The position numbers and the translations under genes are program-made. The notes under the pieces are model-generated. The model had not been told where the DNA came from and ran no database searches. It was given only the letters and a program-made list of their open reading frames with translations. Below, in pieces: positions 1-7,575 of a stretch of 22,994 nt of DNA. Within the stretch, counting starts at the first letter, position 1. Every line of letters begins with the position of its first letter. Source of the DNA: a virus; the IMG/VR virus record IMGVR_UViG_3300017971_000781, positions 1-22,994 of that record. The stretch is one strand, 5' to 3'.

Positions 1-102
1 CCGCTTTGGGGACTGGCCCTCCTGGTGAACGGCGGCTTCCTCGTCGGGCTGGCGGCTGGTTACGGCCGAAAGCTGTACGCGAAGTTGCACCCCGTCGTGT
101 AG
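1..102 (+). CDS. C-terminal end of a small membrane protein (partial)
   Basis: The first reading frame is open from the window edge and stops at TAG (100-102), giving 33 visible residues. The visible part is a hydrophobic, glycine-rich segment (LALLVNGGFLVGLAAG) followed by a basic tail (YGRKLYAKLHPVV), which is the pattern of one transmembrane helix with a positive cytoplasmic end. The next gene also starts with a membrane helix, so this may be part of a holin-like or envelope gene group, but the start and family are out of view. The reading is supported by its composition and by the stop placed 88 bases before the next start. Confidence 0.5.
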   Translation, partial: PLWGLALLVNGGFLVGLAAGYGRKLYAKLHPVV

Positions 103-190
103 TAACCTCGCCCCATCCTTGCGTCACTTTCATCCCTTGGCTATTTGGCTGCCGTTGAGGCGGCCTTTCCCGAACACTGGAGAAGAAAAG

Positions 191-604
191 ATGAACCCCA
201 CCGTGGTGATTTGGATTCTGGCCGTTGCGGTTGCCCTCCTGGTTGGCCGTGAAGTCGGCAGATGGCTGTTCAGCACGAGCGAGAAGCTGACGACGAAGAA
301 GCGGGCCGCCCAGAAGTTGGCAGGCATCCTCCGCGACAACGGCCTGCGGCTGCTCCCCGCTTTGCTCGAAGATTTCGCCGTGGGCGACGTGCAGGACATG
401 GTGGAGAAGATCCACGATGTCTGCAAAATCGTCGATGCCGGCAGTGACGCCATCCTCAAGGAACTGGAGCAGACCTACGAGAACGTGCTGGCGCGGAAGC
501 TGGCCACGCCCGCGGGCCTGGCGTACATCAAGGCGCAGATCGCCGCGGTCGAACAGGCCGCCGCTCCCGAAGCTCCGAAGGCCGTTGGCCCGGTCAAGGC
601 ATAA
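191..604 (+). CDS. Small single-helix membrane protein, unknown function
   Basis: The protein has 137 residues. An in-frame upstream start at 119 exists, but ATG 191 is preferred: it follows a purine-rich ribosome site (ggagaagaaaag) and places a membrane helix at the very N-terminus (residues 4-19, VVIWILAVAVALLVGR). The rest is charged and helical, with a basic patch (residues 31-42) and an Ala/Pro-rich end. The shape, one N-terminal anchor and a cytoplasmic helical body, is seen in some phage holins, spanins and membrane-tethered accessory proteins. No family motif is recognised, so no function is assigned. It is followed by a strong hairpin, which suggests it ends a transcription unit or is attenuated. 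Confidence 0.7.
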   Translation: MNPTVVIWILAVAVALLVGREVGRWLFSTSEKLTTKKRAAQKLAGILRDNGLRLLPALLEDFAVGDVQDMVEKIHDVCKIVDAGSDAILKELEQTYENVLARKLATPAGLAYIKAQIAAVEQAAAPEAPKAVGPVKA

Positions 605-631
605 GACCGGACAGGACCACCACCTATTCTG

Positions 632-663
632 CCGTCCCTGTGCGGTCCTGCGCACAGGGACGG
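632..663 (+). terminator. Perfect 13-bp hairpin, possible terminator or attenuator
   Basis: The arms ccgtccctgtgcg (632-644) and cgcacagggacgg (651-663) are exact reverse complements around a 6-base loop. It lies 28 bases after the stop of the preceding gene. Only a short T-containing stretch (ttct) follows, so intrinsic termination would be weak. Its 3' arm overlaps the 5' arm of the next hairpin, so the two cannot form fully at once. Confidence 0.5.
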
Positions 664-707
664 TTCTCCGATGGCTTCCGGGCGCTCCGCGAGCCATTGG
701 AGAACCG
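661..707 (+). promoter_or_regulatory. Second hairpin next to the ribosome site of the thioredoxin-like gene
   Basis: The arms at 661-675 and 693-707 pair over 15 positions with one G-U pair around a 17-base loop. The 3' arm contains ggagaacc and ends at the first base of the GGAG ribosome site (707-710) that serves ATG 720. It shares 661-663 with the previous hairpin. The pairing is seen in the sequence; a role in switching translation or transcription is inference. Confidence 0.4.
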
Positions 708-719
708 GAGAACCAAACG

Positions 720-1085
720 ATGAATCGTCGAACTTACCTGACGGCCACCGTCCTGCCCTTACTCGCCTTGGCCGCTTTGATCGCGCTGATTGCGGGCTGC
801 GAATCCCCGACTCGGCAACACGGCGGCTGCAATCGCCCCAAGGTGGTTGTCTTCAGCGCCTCTTGGTGCGGCCCCTGCCAGCGCGACAGGCTGGTGCTGG
901 TGCAGTTGGAGGGTTGGGGCGTCGATGTGCAGGTCGTGGACATCGACCGGAACCCCGAACTGGCCGCAGAGTATGGGGTCAAGAGCGTGCCAACCTACTT
1001 CGTCTATATCTGCGGCCGGAACGTCCAGCGGACCCAGGACATCACCGTCGTTGTTTCCGTGATGAGGCCCCTGTTCCGACGCTAA
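720..1085 (+). CDS. Lipoprotein-type thioredoxin-fold protein
   Basis: The protein has 121 residues and probably exchanges disulfides at the outer face of the cytoplasmic membrane. The N-terminus has two arginines, a hydrophobic stretch and a lipobox LIAGC with Cys27, the pattern cleaved by signal peptidase II. The body has the thioredoxin signature: a strand (KVVVFSA), WCGPC with Cys50 and Cys53, the VVDID strand, and the cis-proline loop SVPTYF (Pro91). It is shorter than free thioredoxin plus leader and lacks most of the final beta-hairpin and helix, so it is a minimal fold. ATG 720 has a GGAG site 9 bases upstream. The following gene starts 1 base after its stop. The family call is firm; its role in the phage is unknown. 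Confidence 0.85.
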   Translation: MNRRTYLTATVLPLLALAALIALIAGCESPTRQHGGCNRPKVVVFSASWCGPCQRDRLVLVQLEGWGVDVQVVDIDRNPELAAEYGVKSVPTYFVYICGRNVQRTQDITVVVSVMRPLFRR

Positions 1086-1086
1086 C

Positions 1087-1359
1087 ATGCGACACAAACG
1101 CCGGTGCCGCAACTGTCCCGATACGCCCCAGCCCAAAAAGGTGCCGACCGACATGCCCATGCTGGCCGCCGACGGTGCGCGGCTGTGGCATCAGGCCCTT
1201 TATAGCTGCAACACGTTGGTCGAGATGATGTCCCGCTACGCCACGCTTGGCGTGCCGGGCAACCCGTCCTCCCGGCTGCAGAAGCTGATAGGGCGGATGC
1301 AAGAGATCGTAAAAACCTGTGAGGAGAGACACCATGCGAGTGACCGTCCCGTGGAATGA
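1087..1359 (+). CDS. Small basic protein with Cys pairs, unknown
   Basis: The protein has 90 residues. It starts one base after the stop of the thioredoxin-like gene and its end overlaps the next gene by 26 bases, both typical of a co-translated phage operon. The N-terminus is very basic with a CRNC pair (Cys7, Cys10), and two more cysteines follow (Cys41, Cys78), so a small metal site is possible. The middle is helical (residues 25-75). I recognise no family. It sits just upstream of the large terminase, where a small terminase subunit often lies, but it has no visible helix-turn-helix and I do not assign that role. Confidence 0.55.
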   Translation: MRHKRRCRNCPDTPQPKKVPTDMPMLAADGARLWHQALYSCNTLVEMMSRYATLGVPGNPSSRLQKLIGRMQEIVKTCEERHHASDRPVE

Positions 1360-1693
1360 CGCCTTCCCTCAATTCCAGATCGTCGTGCGGAGTCGGGCCG
1401 GAGTTTCGACCTTAACGGTGGACGATTCGCACCGCGAGGTGGATGTTCCGTTGCCGGAGGGCGTGGACGAGGATGATGTCGAAATCACGGGTCGCTGCTG
1501 CGGGCGGAACGGCCAGCCTTCCCCGCTTTGTGGCGAGATTCTTATCAAGGCGGCCGTCGAGAAACCGAAGCCTCAGCCGAAGGCGGCTCCCGTAGCACGC
1601 AAGAAGGCCCCTCTGGTCGAGCCGGAGCCGACGCCGAGATTGGAGCCGATCGTTGCGACGCCCGCCCCGGAAGGCAACCCCAACGAGACATGA
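1334..1693 (+). CDS. Small protein with beta-rich N-terminus and Pro-rich tail, unknown
   Basis: The protein has 119 residues from ATG 1334, chosen over an upstream in-frame GTG (1319) because gaggagag lies at the right distance before it. Residues 1-52 look like a small beta fold with an acidic turn (EGVDEDDVE). Residues 54-66 carry three cysteines (RCCG, LCG). Residues 77-114 are a Lys/Pro/Glu-rich low-complexity linker. The stop is about 100 bases before the terminase gene. No family is recognised. It could be a virion or regulatory accessory protein; the unstructured tail suggests partner binding, which is inference. Confidence 0.6.
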   Translation: MRVTVPWNDAFPQFQIVVRSRAGVSTLTVDDSHREVDVPLPEGVDEDDVEITGRCCGRNGQPSPLCGEILIKAAVEKPKPQPKAAPVARKKAPLVEPEPTPRLEPIVATPAPEGNPNET

Positions 1694-1750
1694 GGTTGCA
1701 GCGGGCCGAATCCCGACGCAACCAGCGCCGCACTTGCCGCTACCCACGCG

Positions 1751-1778
1751 AGTCTGAGACTTGCACCCTCGTCAGACT
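1751..1778 (+). other. 7-bp inverted repeat upstream of the large terminase
   Basis: The arms agtctga (1751-1757) and tcagact (1772-1778) are exact reverse complements with a 14-base spacer, ending 16 bases before the terminase start. The rest of the 101-base gap (1694-1794) shows no gene or clear promoter. The repeat is short and may be chance. A control or packaging-recognition role is only a guess. Confidence 0.2.
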
Positions 1779-1794
1779 ACCATGATGCCACCTC

Positions 1795-3468
1795 ATGCGT
1801 CTCTTGGACGACCTGAAACGGACGATCACCGAGGGACTGAAGAGCAAGACGCTCACGTCTTGCAGCCGATGGGCCGAGCATCGACGGATCATGGGGGCAC
1901 CATTCAACGGCCCCTACGGCTTTGTGCGCCACCCGTGGTGTCGTGAGATTCACGACAGCAAGGCGGCCTGGACGATTGCGATGAAGGCCGCCCAGCTTGG
2001 CGTGACGGAGACGGGAATCAATCGTGCCTTTTTCACGCTCGATCAGTTGAAGCGTGACTGCCTCTACGTCCTGCCGACGACGCTGAACGCGAGCGACTTT
2101 TCCAAGGCCCGCTTCGCCACCGCCCTGAAACTCAGCCCCTACCTCAAGGACTTATTCGTTGACACGAACACCGTGGGGTTGAAATCCACGGGCACCAACG
2201 TCCTGTACATCCGGGGCAGCCGCGGCGACTCGAACCTGAAAAGCATTCCCGTCTCGGAGTTGGTGCTGGATGAACTGGACGAGATGGACACCCATGCGGT
2301 GTGGCTTGCGTTGGAAAGGCTGTCGGGCCAGGTGGAGAAGCACATCCTTGCCGTCTCGACGCCGACCGTCCCGAAGTACGGCATCCACAAACTGTACCTG
2401 ACAAGCACGCAGGAGCACTTCTACTTTCAGTGCCCACACTGCTCCCGGTGGACGGAACTGTTGTGGCCAGACTGCGTGGAGATTGTCGGCGAATCGGTCA
2501 ACGATCCTCGCTGCAAGGAGTCATTCCTCAAGTGCAGGGAGTGCAAGCATAAGCTGGACCACGAGGCGAAACCGGAGTTCCTGGGGTGCGGAGTGTGGCG
2601 GGCGACCGAGCCGAACGTACTGCCCGAGGAAGCGCGTGGCTTCTACATCAACCAGTTGTACTCGTCCACCGTGACGCCGGGCGAATTGTCAATTGCCTAC
2701 CATCGCGGGATGGGCGACGAGGCGGCGAACACCGAGTTCCATAACAGCAAGCTGGGGATGCCCTTCATTGGTGAAGGTGCCCAGGTCACGGACCAAATGA
2801 TCGAAGCCGCCGTCAAGGGGCACACAATCAACGAACCACGGCCGCAGATCGGCGGCGACCGCCTTGTGACAATGGGAGTTGACCAGGGAAAGACGGGCTA
2901 TATTGCCGTCGTGGAGTGGCTGTTCGATCAACACCCCGGTAGCGACATCAATGCTGCGGCCATCGGCAAGCTGCTTTGGTTCGGCAAGTTCCCCGAAGAT
3001 GGTTGGGACTATCTTGGAGAGCTAATGCGAGAATGGCAAGTTCTCGCGTGCGTGGTCGATGCGGACCCGAACATCAACGACGCCCGGCGTTTCGCCCGAA
3101 GGTTTCGAGGGTATGTCTGGCTGACGAGGTACAGACGTGGCGTGACTGCCAAGGAAATTGCCCTTAGCGAAGAGGAGACAGGTGCTCCGTTTGCAATTGT
3201 GGACCGAACAAGCTGGCTGAGTTGCACGCTCGGCCGCTTCAAGACGAACCCGCCACGCATCCTGTTGCCGCGCGACATTTCGTTGGAATTCCGCGAGCAC
3301 ATCAAGAATCTCGTTCGCACGTACACGAAAGACGACACGGGCAACATGTCCGCCGAGTACGTGAATACCGGTAGCGACCACTTCGCCCACGCCCTTTGCT
3401 ACAGCGACATTGGCTTAGCACTCGCGCCGATTGGGGGCAGCGGTGAAGACATTGGCAAGGTGACGTAA
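1795..3468 (+). CDS. terL: Phage terminase large subunit, GpA-like
   Basis: The protein has 557 residues and is the ATP-driven motor and nuclease that cuts and packages phage DNA through the portal. The N-terminal ATPase has a Walker A-like loop of the GpA type (KAAQLGVTE, residues 64-72) and a Walker B strand ending in acid (LVLDELDE, 156-163). A zinc-knuckle pair, CPHC (213-216) and CREC (247-250), is typical of the GpA family. The C-terminal nuclease half shows candidate metal ligands: Asp363 in MGVDQGK, Asp422 in VVDADPN, and a final SDHFAHAL block (527-534). The length is near the family norm of about 550-650. The start lacks a strong ribosome site, but the N-terminal alignment is natural. 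No small terminase is recognised beside it. Confidence 0.9.
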   Translation: MRLLDDLKRTITEGLKSKTLTSCSRWAEHRRIMGAPFNGPYGFVRHPWCREIHDSKAAWTIAMKAAQLGVTETGINRAFFTLDQLKRDCLYVLPTTLNASDFSKARFATALKLSPYLKDLFVDTNTVGLKSTGTNVLYIRGSRGDSNLKSIPVSELVLDELDEMDTHAVWLALERLSGQVEKHILAVSTPTVPKYGIHKLYLTSTQEHFYFQCPHCSRWTELLWPDCVEIVGESVNDPRCKESFLKCRECKHKLDHEAKPEFLGCGVWRATEPNVLPEEARGFYINQLYSSTVTPGELSIAYHRGMGDEAANTEFHNSKLGMPFIGEGAQVTDQMIEAAVKGHTINEPRPQIGGDRLVTMGVDQGKTGYIAVVEWLFDQHPGSDINAAAIGKLLWFGKFPEDGWDYLGELMREWQVLACVVDADPNINDARRFARRFRGYVWLTRYRRGVTAKEIALSEEETGAPFAIVDRTSWLSCTLGRFKTNPPRILLPRDISLEFREHIKNLVRTYTKDDTGNMSAEYVNTGSDHFAHALCYSDIGLALAPIGGSGEDIGKVT

Positions 3469-3481
3469 AAGGAAAGGCTCA

Positions 3482-4060
3482 ATGGCTTCAAAGCGCTGTA
3501 CGAAATGCGGCGCGGAGAAACCGCTATATGACTTCCCGATTGCGAAACACCACGCGGACGGGCGCGCGTCCCGCTGCAAGACGTGTAAAGCGGCATCCGG
3601 TGTTGCAGGAGCCGGCCATAGGAAACTGTCTGGCGAGTATCAGTACGTGGACGAGAAAAGGTGCCCTCGTTGTGGTGCTATGAAGTCGGCTGCAGATTTC
3701 TACTCAAATGCACAGCGGCGGGATCACCTGTCGATTTACTGCAAGCTCTGCACGCGGATCGTGTCGCCGAAGACGCCGCCAGAACAAATGCGAGATTGGC
3801 GCTACCGCAAGTTGTTCGGAATCACGATTGCTGACTACGACCGGATGCTGGCACAGCAGGGCGGACGTTGTGCGATTTGCGGGCGCTGTAACGCTGGTAA
3901 AACGCCCAAGGGTCGTTTCTGCGTGGACCACGATCATGCCACGGGACAGGTTCGGGCGCTGCTGTGCGAGAAGTGCAATCGTGGCTTAGGCCACTATGAC
4001 GATGATCCCGAGCGACTTGAGGCCGCTGCTCAGTACCTTCGTGCTTTCAAGAGAGACTAG
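3482..4060 (+). CDS. Endonuclease VII-type HNH nuclease with two extra zinc ribbons
   Basis: The protein has 192 residues. The C-terminal half is a clear recombination endonuclease VII (beta-beta-alpha metal) domain: GITIADYDRMLAQQGGRC, zinc cysteines Cys130, Cys133, Cys162 and Cys165, and the catalytic CVDHDHATG block (Asp149-His152) followed by CNRGLG. The family cuts branched or double-stranded DNA. The N-terminal half adds two Cys4 modules (Cys6/9/32/35 and Cys61/64/87/90), probably for DNA binding. It has a good ribosome site (aaaggaaagg) and ends 3 bases before the portal gene. HNH proteins in packaging clusters can assist terminase or be free-standing homing nucleases; the sequence does not decide which. 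Confidence 0.88.
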   Translation: MASKRCTKCGAEKPLYDFPIAKHHADGRASRCKTCKAASGVAGAGHRKLSGEYQYVDEKRCPRCGAMKSAADFYSNAQRRDHLSIYCKLCTRIVSPKTPPEQMRDWRYRKLFGITIADYDRMLAQQGGRCAICGRCNAGKTPKGRFCVDHDHATGQVRALLCEKCNRGLGHYDDDPERLEAAAQYLRAFKRD

Positions 4061-4063
4061 GCT

Positions 4064-5866
4064 ATGGCAGTGTTGAACGACAACGTAGCTCACATTGCTG
4101 ATGCCCGGCATCCGATGTATTTGACCGGGATGGTGGACTGGAGGAAGTGGAGGTTGACCTACGAGGCTGGCGATCCGTTTCGTGAGGCATACCTGGAGCG
4201 GTTCTCGACGCGCGAAGATCAGACGGACTTCAATACTCGCAAAGCGATAACGCCCGTGCCGGCGTTCGCCAAGGCCGCCATAGCCGATATTCGCAACGCC
4301 ATCTACCAGCGGATGCGGGACATCACCCGCAAGGGCGGCAGCAAGGCTTACCAGTACGCGGTCAACGGTCTGAACCTGGGCGTGGATCGGCGGGGTTCGA
4401 CGATGAACGCCTTCATTGGCGTCAAGGTCTTGACCGAACTGCTGGTCATGGGTCGGGTGGGCGTGTTCGTCGATTCGCCGCCCATCCCGCGAGCCGCTAC
4501 CGTGGCGGATGTCGGCAACGTCGCGCCTTACCTCTACAAGTACGACATCGAAGACACGCTAAGCTGGACCTGCGCGAAGCCCGAAGAGCCGAGCGAATTT
4601 CAGGCCGTTCTGCTGCGCGACACGGTGATGCAGTACGACCAGGCCACGTTGCTGCCGATGATCTCGGCCCAACGGTATCGCTACCTTTGGATCAGCCCGG
4701 AGACGGGGCGCGTCAATCTGCAGTTCTACGATCTCCAGGGCCAGCCGGTCGATCAGTTCGGCCAGCCCGGCGGGGCCATCGAGTTGGAGCTGGATCGCAT
4801 CCCCTTCGTGATGCTCGACATCGGCGGCAGCCTGATTAAGGATGTCTGCCAGCAGCAGATCGCGCTCTTGAACCTGGGATCGAGCGACGTGAACTACGCC
4901 CTGCGGTCCAACTTCCCGTTCTACGTGGAGCAGAAGGACTTGCGCGCGGTGGGCGCGCATCTGAAGCACGCCGCCACGGCGGACGGCACATCGACCACCG
5001 GCGGTCAAGGGGCCGCCGACACCGACATCAAGGTCGGCGCGACCCACGGCCGGGCCTACGACAAAGGCATGAGTCCGCCCGCGTTCATCAATCCCTCGGC
5101 CGAGCCATTGCGGGCGAGCCTGGAGTTGCAGGACCGGCTCAAGCGGGACATCCGCGAACTGGTCAACCTGGCTGTCTCGGCGCTGGCGGTGCGCGCGTCG
5201 GCCGAATCGAAGGCGATGGACAACCAGGGCCTCGAAGCCGGGCTGTCTTACATCGGCCTGCTGTTGGAGAGCGCCGAGCGCCAGATTGCCGAGTTTTGGG
5301 CCGCCTACGAGGAACGGACGCCGAGCAAGCGTGACGTGGCGACGGTCAAGTACCCGGATCGCTACAGCCTCAAGACGGACGCCGACCGGATCAAGGAGGC
5401 CCAGGACTTGACCAAGCTGATGAACGCCGTGCCCGGCCGCAAGGTCAAGCGCGAACTGGCGAAGGGCATTGTCCAGGCGCTATTGGGCGGGAAGATCAGT
5501 GTCGATGATCTGGAGGCCATCAGCCAGGAGATCGACGCCGCCCACTACACCACCAGCGACCCGCTGACGATCCTGCAAGCCGTGCAGAACGGCGTCTGCG
5601 GCGAGAAGACGGCCTCCGTCGCCCTGGGGTTCGACGACGACGAATACCTGGCGGCCCGTCAAGACCACCTGGAGCGCGTGAAGCGGATCGCGGAGGCCCA
5701 AGGGATCGCCAGTGACAAGGGAGGCGACCCTGCCGCCCGAGGCGTGCCCGACCTGTCAGCCGATCCCCATGCCGGCAAAGAGGAGAAGGCGGCAAGCCGC
5801 AATACCGATCTTCAGCCTACCACGGCTCCGCGGGTCCGTGGGGCGGGCAAGCCGAAGTTGGAGTAG
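4064..5866 (+). CDS. Portal protein, DUF4055-like
   Basis: The protein has 600 residues and should form the dodecameric ring at the capsid vertex through which DNA passes and on which the tail is built. It follows the terminase, has a portal-like size, and shows the layout of DUF4055 proteins: an N-terminal YxxxxxxWRKWRLTYEAGD-like region, a beta-rich wing region with WISPETGRVNLQFYDLQG, the conserved LLNLGSSDVNYALRSNFPF block, and a long helical region (RDIRELVNLAVSALAV). The last 60 residues or so are charged and probably disordered. It starts 4 bases after the nuclease stop and ends 4 bases before the next start. The portal role is strongly supported by order; the family is from recall of its conserved blocks. 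Confidence 0.8.
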   Translation: MAVLNDNVAHIADARHPMYLTGMVDWRKWRLTYEAGDPFREAYLERFSTREDQTDFNTRKAITPVPAFAKAAIADIRNAIYQRMRDITRKGGSKAYQYAVNGLNLGVDRRGSTMNAFIGVKVLTELLVMGRVGVFVDSPPIPRAATVADVGNVAPYLYKYDIEDTLSWTCAKPEEPSEFQAVLLRDTVMQYDQATLLPMISAQRYRYLWISPETGRVNLQFYDLQGQPVDQFGQPGGAIELELDRIPFVMLDIGGSLIKDVCQQQIALLNLGSSDVNYALRSNFPFYVEQKDLRAVGAHLKHAATADGTSTTGGQGAADTDIKVGATHGRAYDKGMSPPAFINPSAEPLRASLELQDRLKRDIRELVNLAVSALAVRASAESKAMDNQGLEAGLSYIGLLLESAERQIAEFWAAYEERTPSKRDVATVKYPDRYSLKTDADRIKEAQDLTKLMNAVPGRKVKRELAKGIVQALLGGKISVDDLEAISQEIDAAHYTTSDPLTILQAVQNGVCGEKTASVALGFDDDEYLAARQDHLERVKRIAEAQGIASDKGGDPAARGVPDLSADPHAGKEEKAASRNTDLQPTTAPRVRGAGKPKLE

Positions 5867-5869
5867 GCC

Positions 5870-6190
5870 GTGTCCGAAATCACCAAAGAAAACGCAACCG
5901 ATCTGTTCTACGGGCACTGCCTCGCCGGCCCCACGGCGAAGCGCCTCCGCGAACAGTCCACGCCGGTGTTGAAGGGCGTGTTGATTCGGGCTGCCGGCGT
6001 CGTGGACCCGACTCCCAATACCGCATGTGTCTGGGTGGGCGATGCTCGCGTCCTGCCCTCCAGCGATGTTGAGCGCGGCGGGATGCCGATTCCACCCGGC
6101 GAATCGCTGTTCATCCCGATTGACGATCCCTACCGGGTCTGGGTGATCTCGACCGGTGCGGACCAGGACGTGGCCTGGATGGCGATGTAG
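5870..6190 (+). CDS. Small beta-rich virion-type protein
   Basis: The protein has 106 residues with a GTG start at 5870, only 4 bases after the portal stop, and it ends 1 base before the fibre gene start. The body reads as alternating beta strands: VLIRAAGVVDPTPNTACVW, a DARVLPSS strand, a PIPPGESLFIPI turn and strand, and a VWVISTGADQDVAWM end. This pattern resembles small beta-sandwich phage proteins that decorate heads or anchor fibres, where strands such as VWVG and PGESLFIPI recur. I do not recognise a named family. Its place directly before two fibre genes suggests an adaptor or decoration role, which is inference. Confidence 0.65.
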   Translation: MSEITKENATDLFYGHCLAGPTAKRLREQSTPVLKGVLIRAAGVVDPTPNTACVWVGDARVLPSSDVERGGMPIPPGESLFIPIDDPYRVWVISTGADQDVAWMAM

Positions 6191-6191
6191 C

Positions 6192-7565
6192 ATGAGCGAC
6201 CTTTACCATTCGTCCGGCCACGGTCACGGCCCGGTCGGTCCATCCGGCCCACAAGGGCCGACGGGCGCGACGGGTCCGGGCGTCATCAATTGGCGGGGTG
6301 AGTGGAGCGCCGCACAGCACTACCTACTGAACGACGCCGTGGGCAAGTGCGGCTCGGCGTACATCTGCGTTGAAGAGCACACTGGCTCCGAGCCGCCGTC
6401 GTCGAAGTGGAACCTGTTGGCCGAGAAGGGCGGCGTCGGGGCAACTGGCCCGGTCGGGCCGAGCGGCCCTGCCGGAGCGATGGGGCCGGTCGGGGCGACC
6501 GGCTTGCAAGGCCCACGCGGAGCACAGGGCAATCAAGGGCCGCCCGGCGTGCGCGGACAGACCGGATTGCCTGGCGCGCAGGGCGCGACCGGCCCTACCG
6601 GCTCGCCTGGCTTCGTCTGGAAAGGCGACTGGAACGAGACGACGGTTTACACGCCGAAAGACGTGGTGCAGCACAACGGCTCGTCCTACGTCTGCGTGGC
6701 AACGTGCATCAACTCCGCACCGCCTTCGGTGAACTGGAATCTGGTCGCTGCGAAAGGCGATGTGGGTGCTGTTGGGCCGCAGGGCGTGGCCGGCCCCGCC
6801 GGACCCGAGGGCGTGCAAGGCCCGATCGGACCCCAAGGCGTGCAAGGCCCGGTCGGCGCGAGCGGTCCTTCTGGCCCGGGCGTGCTGAATTGGCGCGGCG
6901 AGTGGGACGCCGAGACTGTGTATGCAGTCAACGACGGTGTTTCGTATGCCGGCTCGTCCTACGTGTGCATCAGCGCACACTCTGGCTCAGCGCCGCCATG
7001 CGCCCGTTGGAACGTGCTCGCCGAGAAGGGCAGCACCGGGCCAACGGGACCGACTGGCGCGACCGGCCCATCCGGTGGCCCGACAGGTCCGACAGGCCCC
7101 CCTGGAAATGACGGCGCGACAGGCCCGACAGGCGCAACTGGGCCGACAGGCCCGCCTGGTCCTGGCGGCGACTCCAAAGTTACGTTGCAGAATCAGACGG
7201 GCGGCGTAGCCACCATTGGACAGGCCGTCTACCTGAGCGGTGCTGACCAGTTTGGTTTCGCCAAGGCGGATACGCAATCGACGACGTTTGCCATCGGCCT
7301 TGTGTCGGACGTGTCGATCCCTGCTGGTGATCCGGGCGTGGTGCAGACGAACGGCTCGCTGACGGCGACCACTGCTCAATGGGATGCCGTGACAGGGCAG
7401 AGTGGCGGGCTCACGACTGGGGCAACGTACTACCTGTCGGCTGCGACTGGCGGACGGTTGACGACTTCCATTCCAACTGCGGAAGGGCACTTCGTTGTGC
7501 AAGTGGGGACCGCTCTCAGTGCCACGAAGATGCTGATTCAGATTCAACGCCCCGTCCAACTGTAA
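6192..7565 (+). CDS. Collagen-like fibre with three carbohydrate-binding-like modules
   Basis: The protein has 457 residues from ATG 6192, one base after the previous stop. An upstream in-frame start (6156) overlaps the previous gene and is less likely. Gly-X-Y collagen-like tracts (about residues 9-29, 83-140, 193-230 and 284-325) alternate with three similar 47-residue modules at residues 34-80, 143-189 and 234-280. Each has the pattern W-(R/K)-G-(E/D)-W, GSxYxC, SxPPxxxWNLLA, resembling CBM5/12-type chitin-binding folds. Residues 327-457 are a beta-rich cap with [17 protein letters not shown], like C-terminal domains of other phage fibres. The protein is probably a trimeric fibre binding a host or environmental glycan; the ligand is unknown. 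Confidence 0.8.
   Translation: MSDLYHSSGHGHGPVGPSGPQGPTGATGPGVINWRGEWSAAQHYLLNDAVGKCGSAYICVEEHTGSEPPSSKWNLLAEKGGVGATGPVGPSGPAGAMGPVGATGLQGPRGAQGNQGPPGVRGQTGLPGAQGATGPTGSPGFVWKGDWNETTVYTPKDVVQHNGSSYVCVATCINSAPPSVNWNLVAAKGDVGAVGPQGVAGPAGPEGVQGPIGPQGVQGPVGASGPSGPGVLNWRGEWDAETVYAVNDGVSYAGSSYVCISAHSGSAPPCARWNVLAEKGSTGPTGPTGATGPSGGPTGPTGPPGNDGATGPTGATGPTGPPGPGGDSKVTLQNQTGGVATIGQAVYLSGADQFGFAKADTQSTTFAIGLVSDVSIPAGDPGVVQTNGSLTATTAQWDAVTGQSGGLTTGATYYLSAATGGRLTTSIPTAEGHFVVQVGTALSATKMLIQIQRPVQL
6291..7031 (+). repeat. Three dispersed copies of a 47-residue CBM-like module
   Basis: The modules begin at the first Trp codons at 6291, 6618 and 6891 and each spans about 141 bases, separated by collagen-like tracts of different length. 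The second and third share GSSYVC, and the first reads GSAYIC. Each ends in WN(L/V) followed by Ala/Glu-Lys-Gly, which leads back into the collagen repeat. The module-plus-collagen unit seems to have been duplicated as a block. Confidence 0.7.
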
Positions 7566-7575
7566 GGGCACGTCT

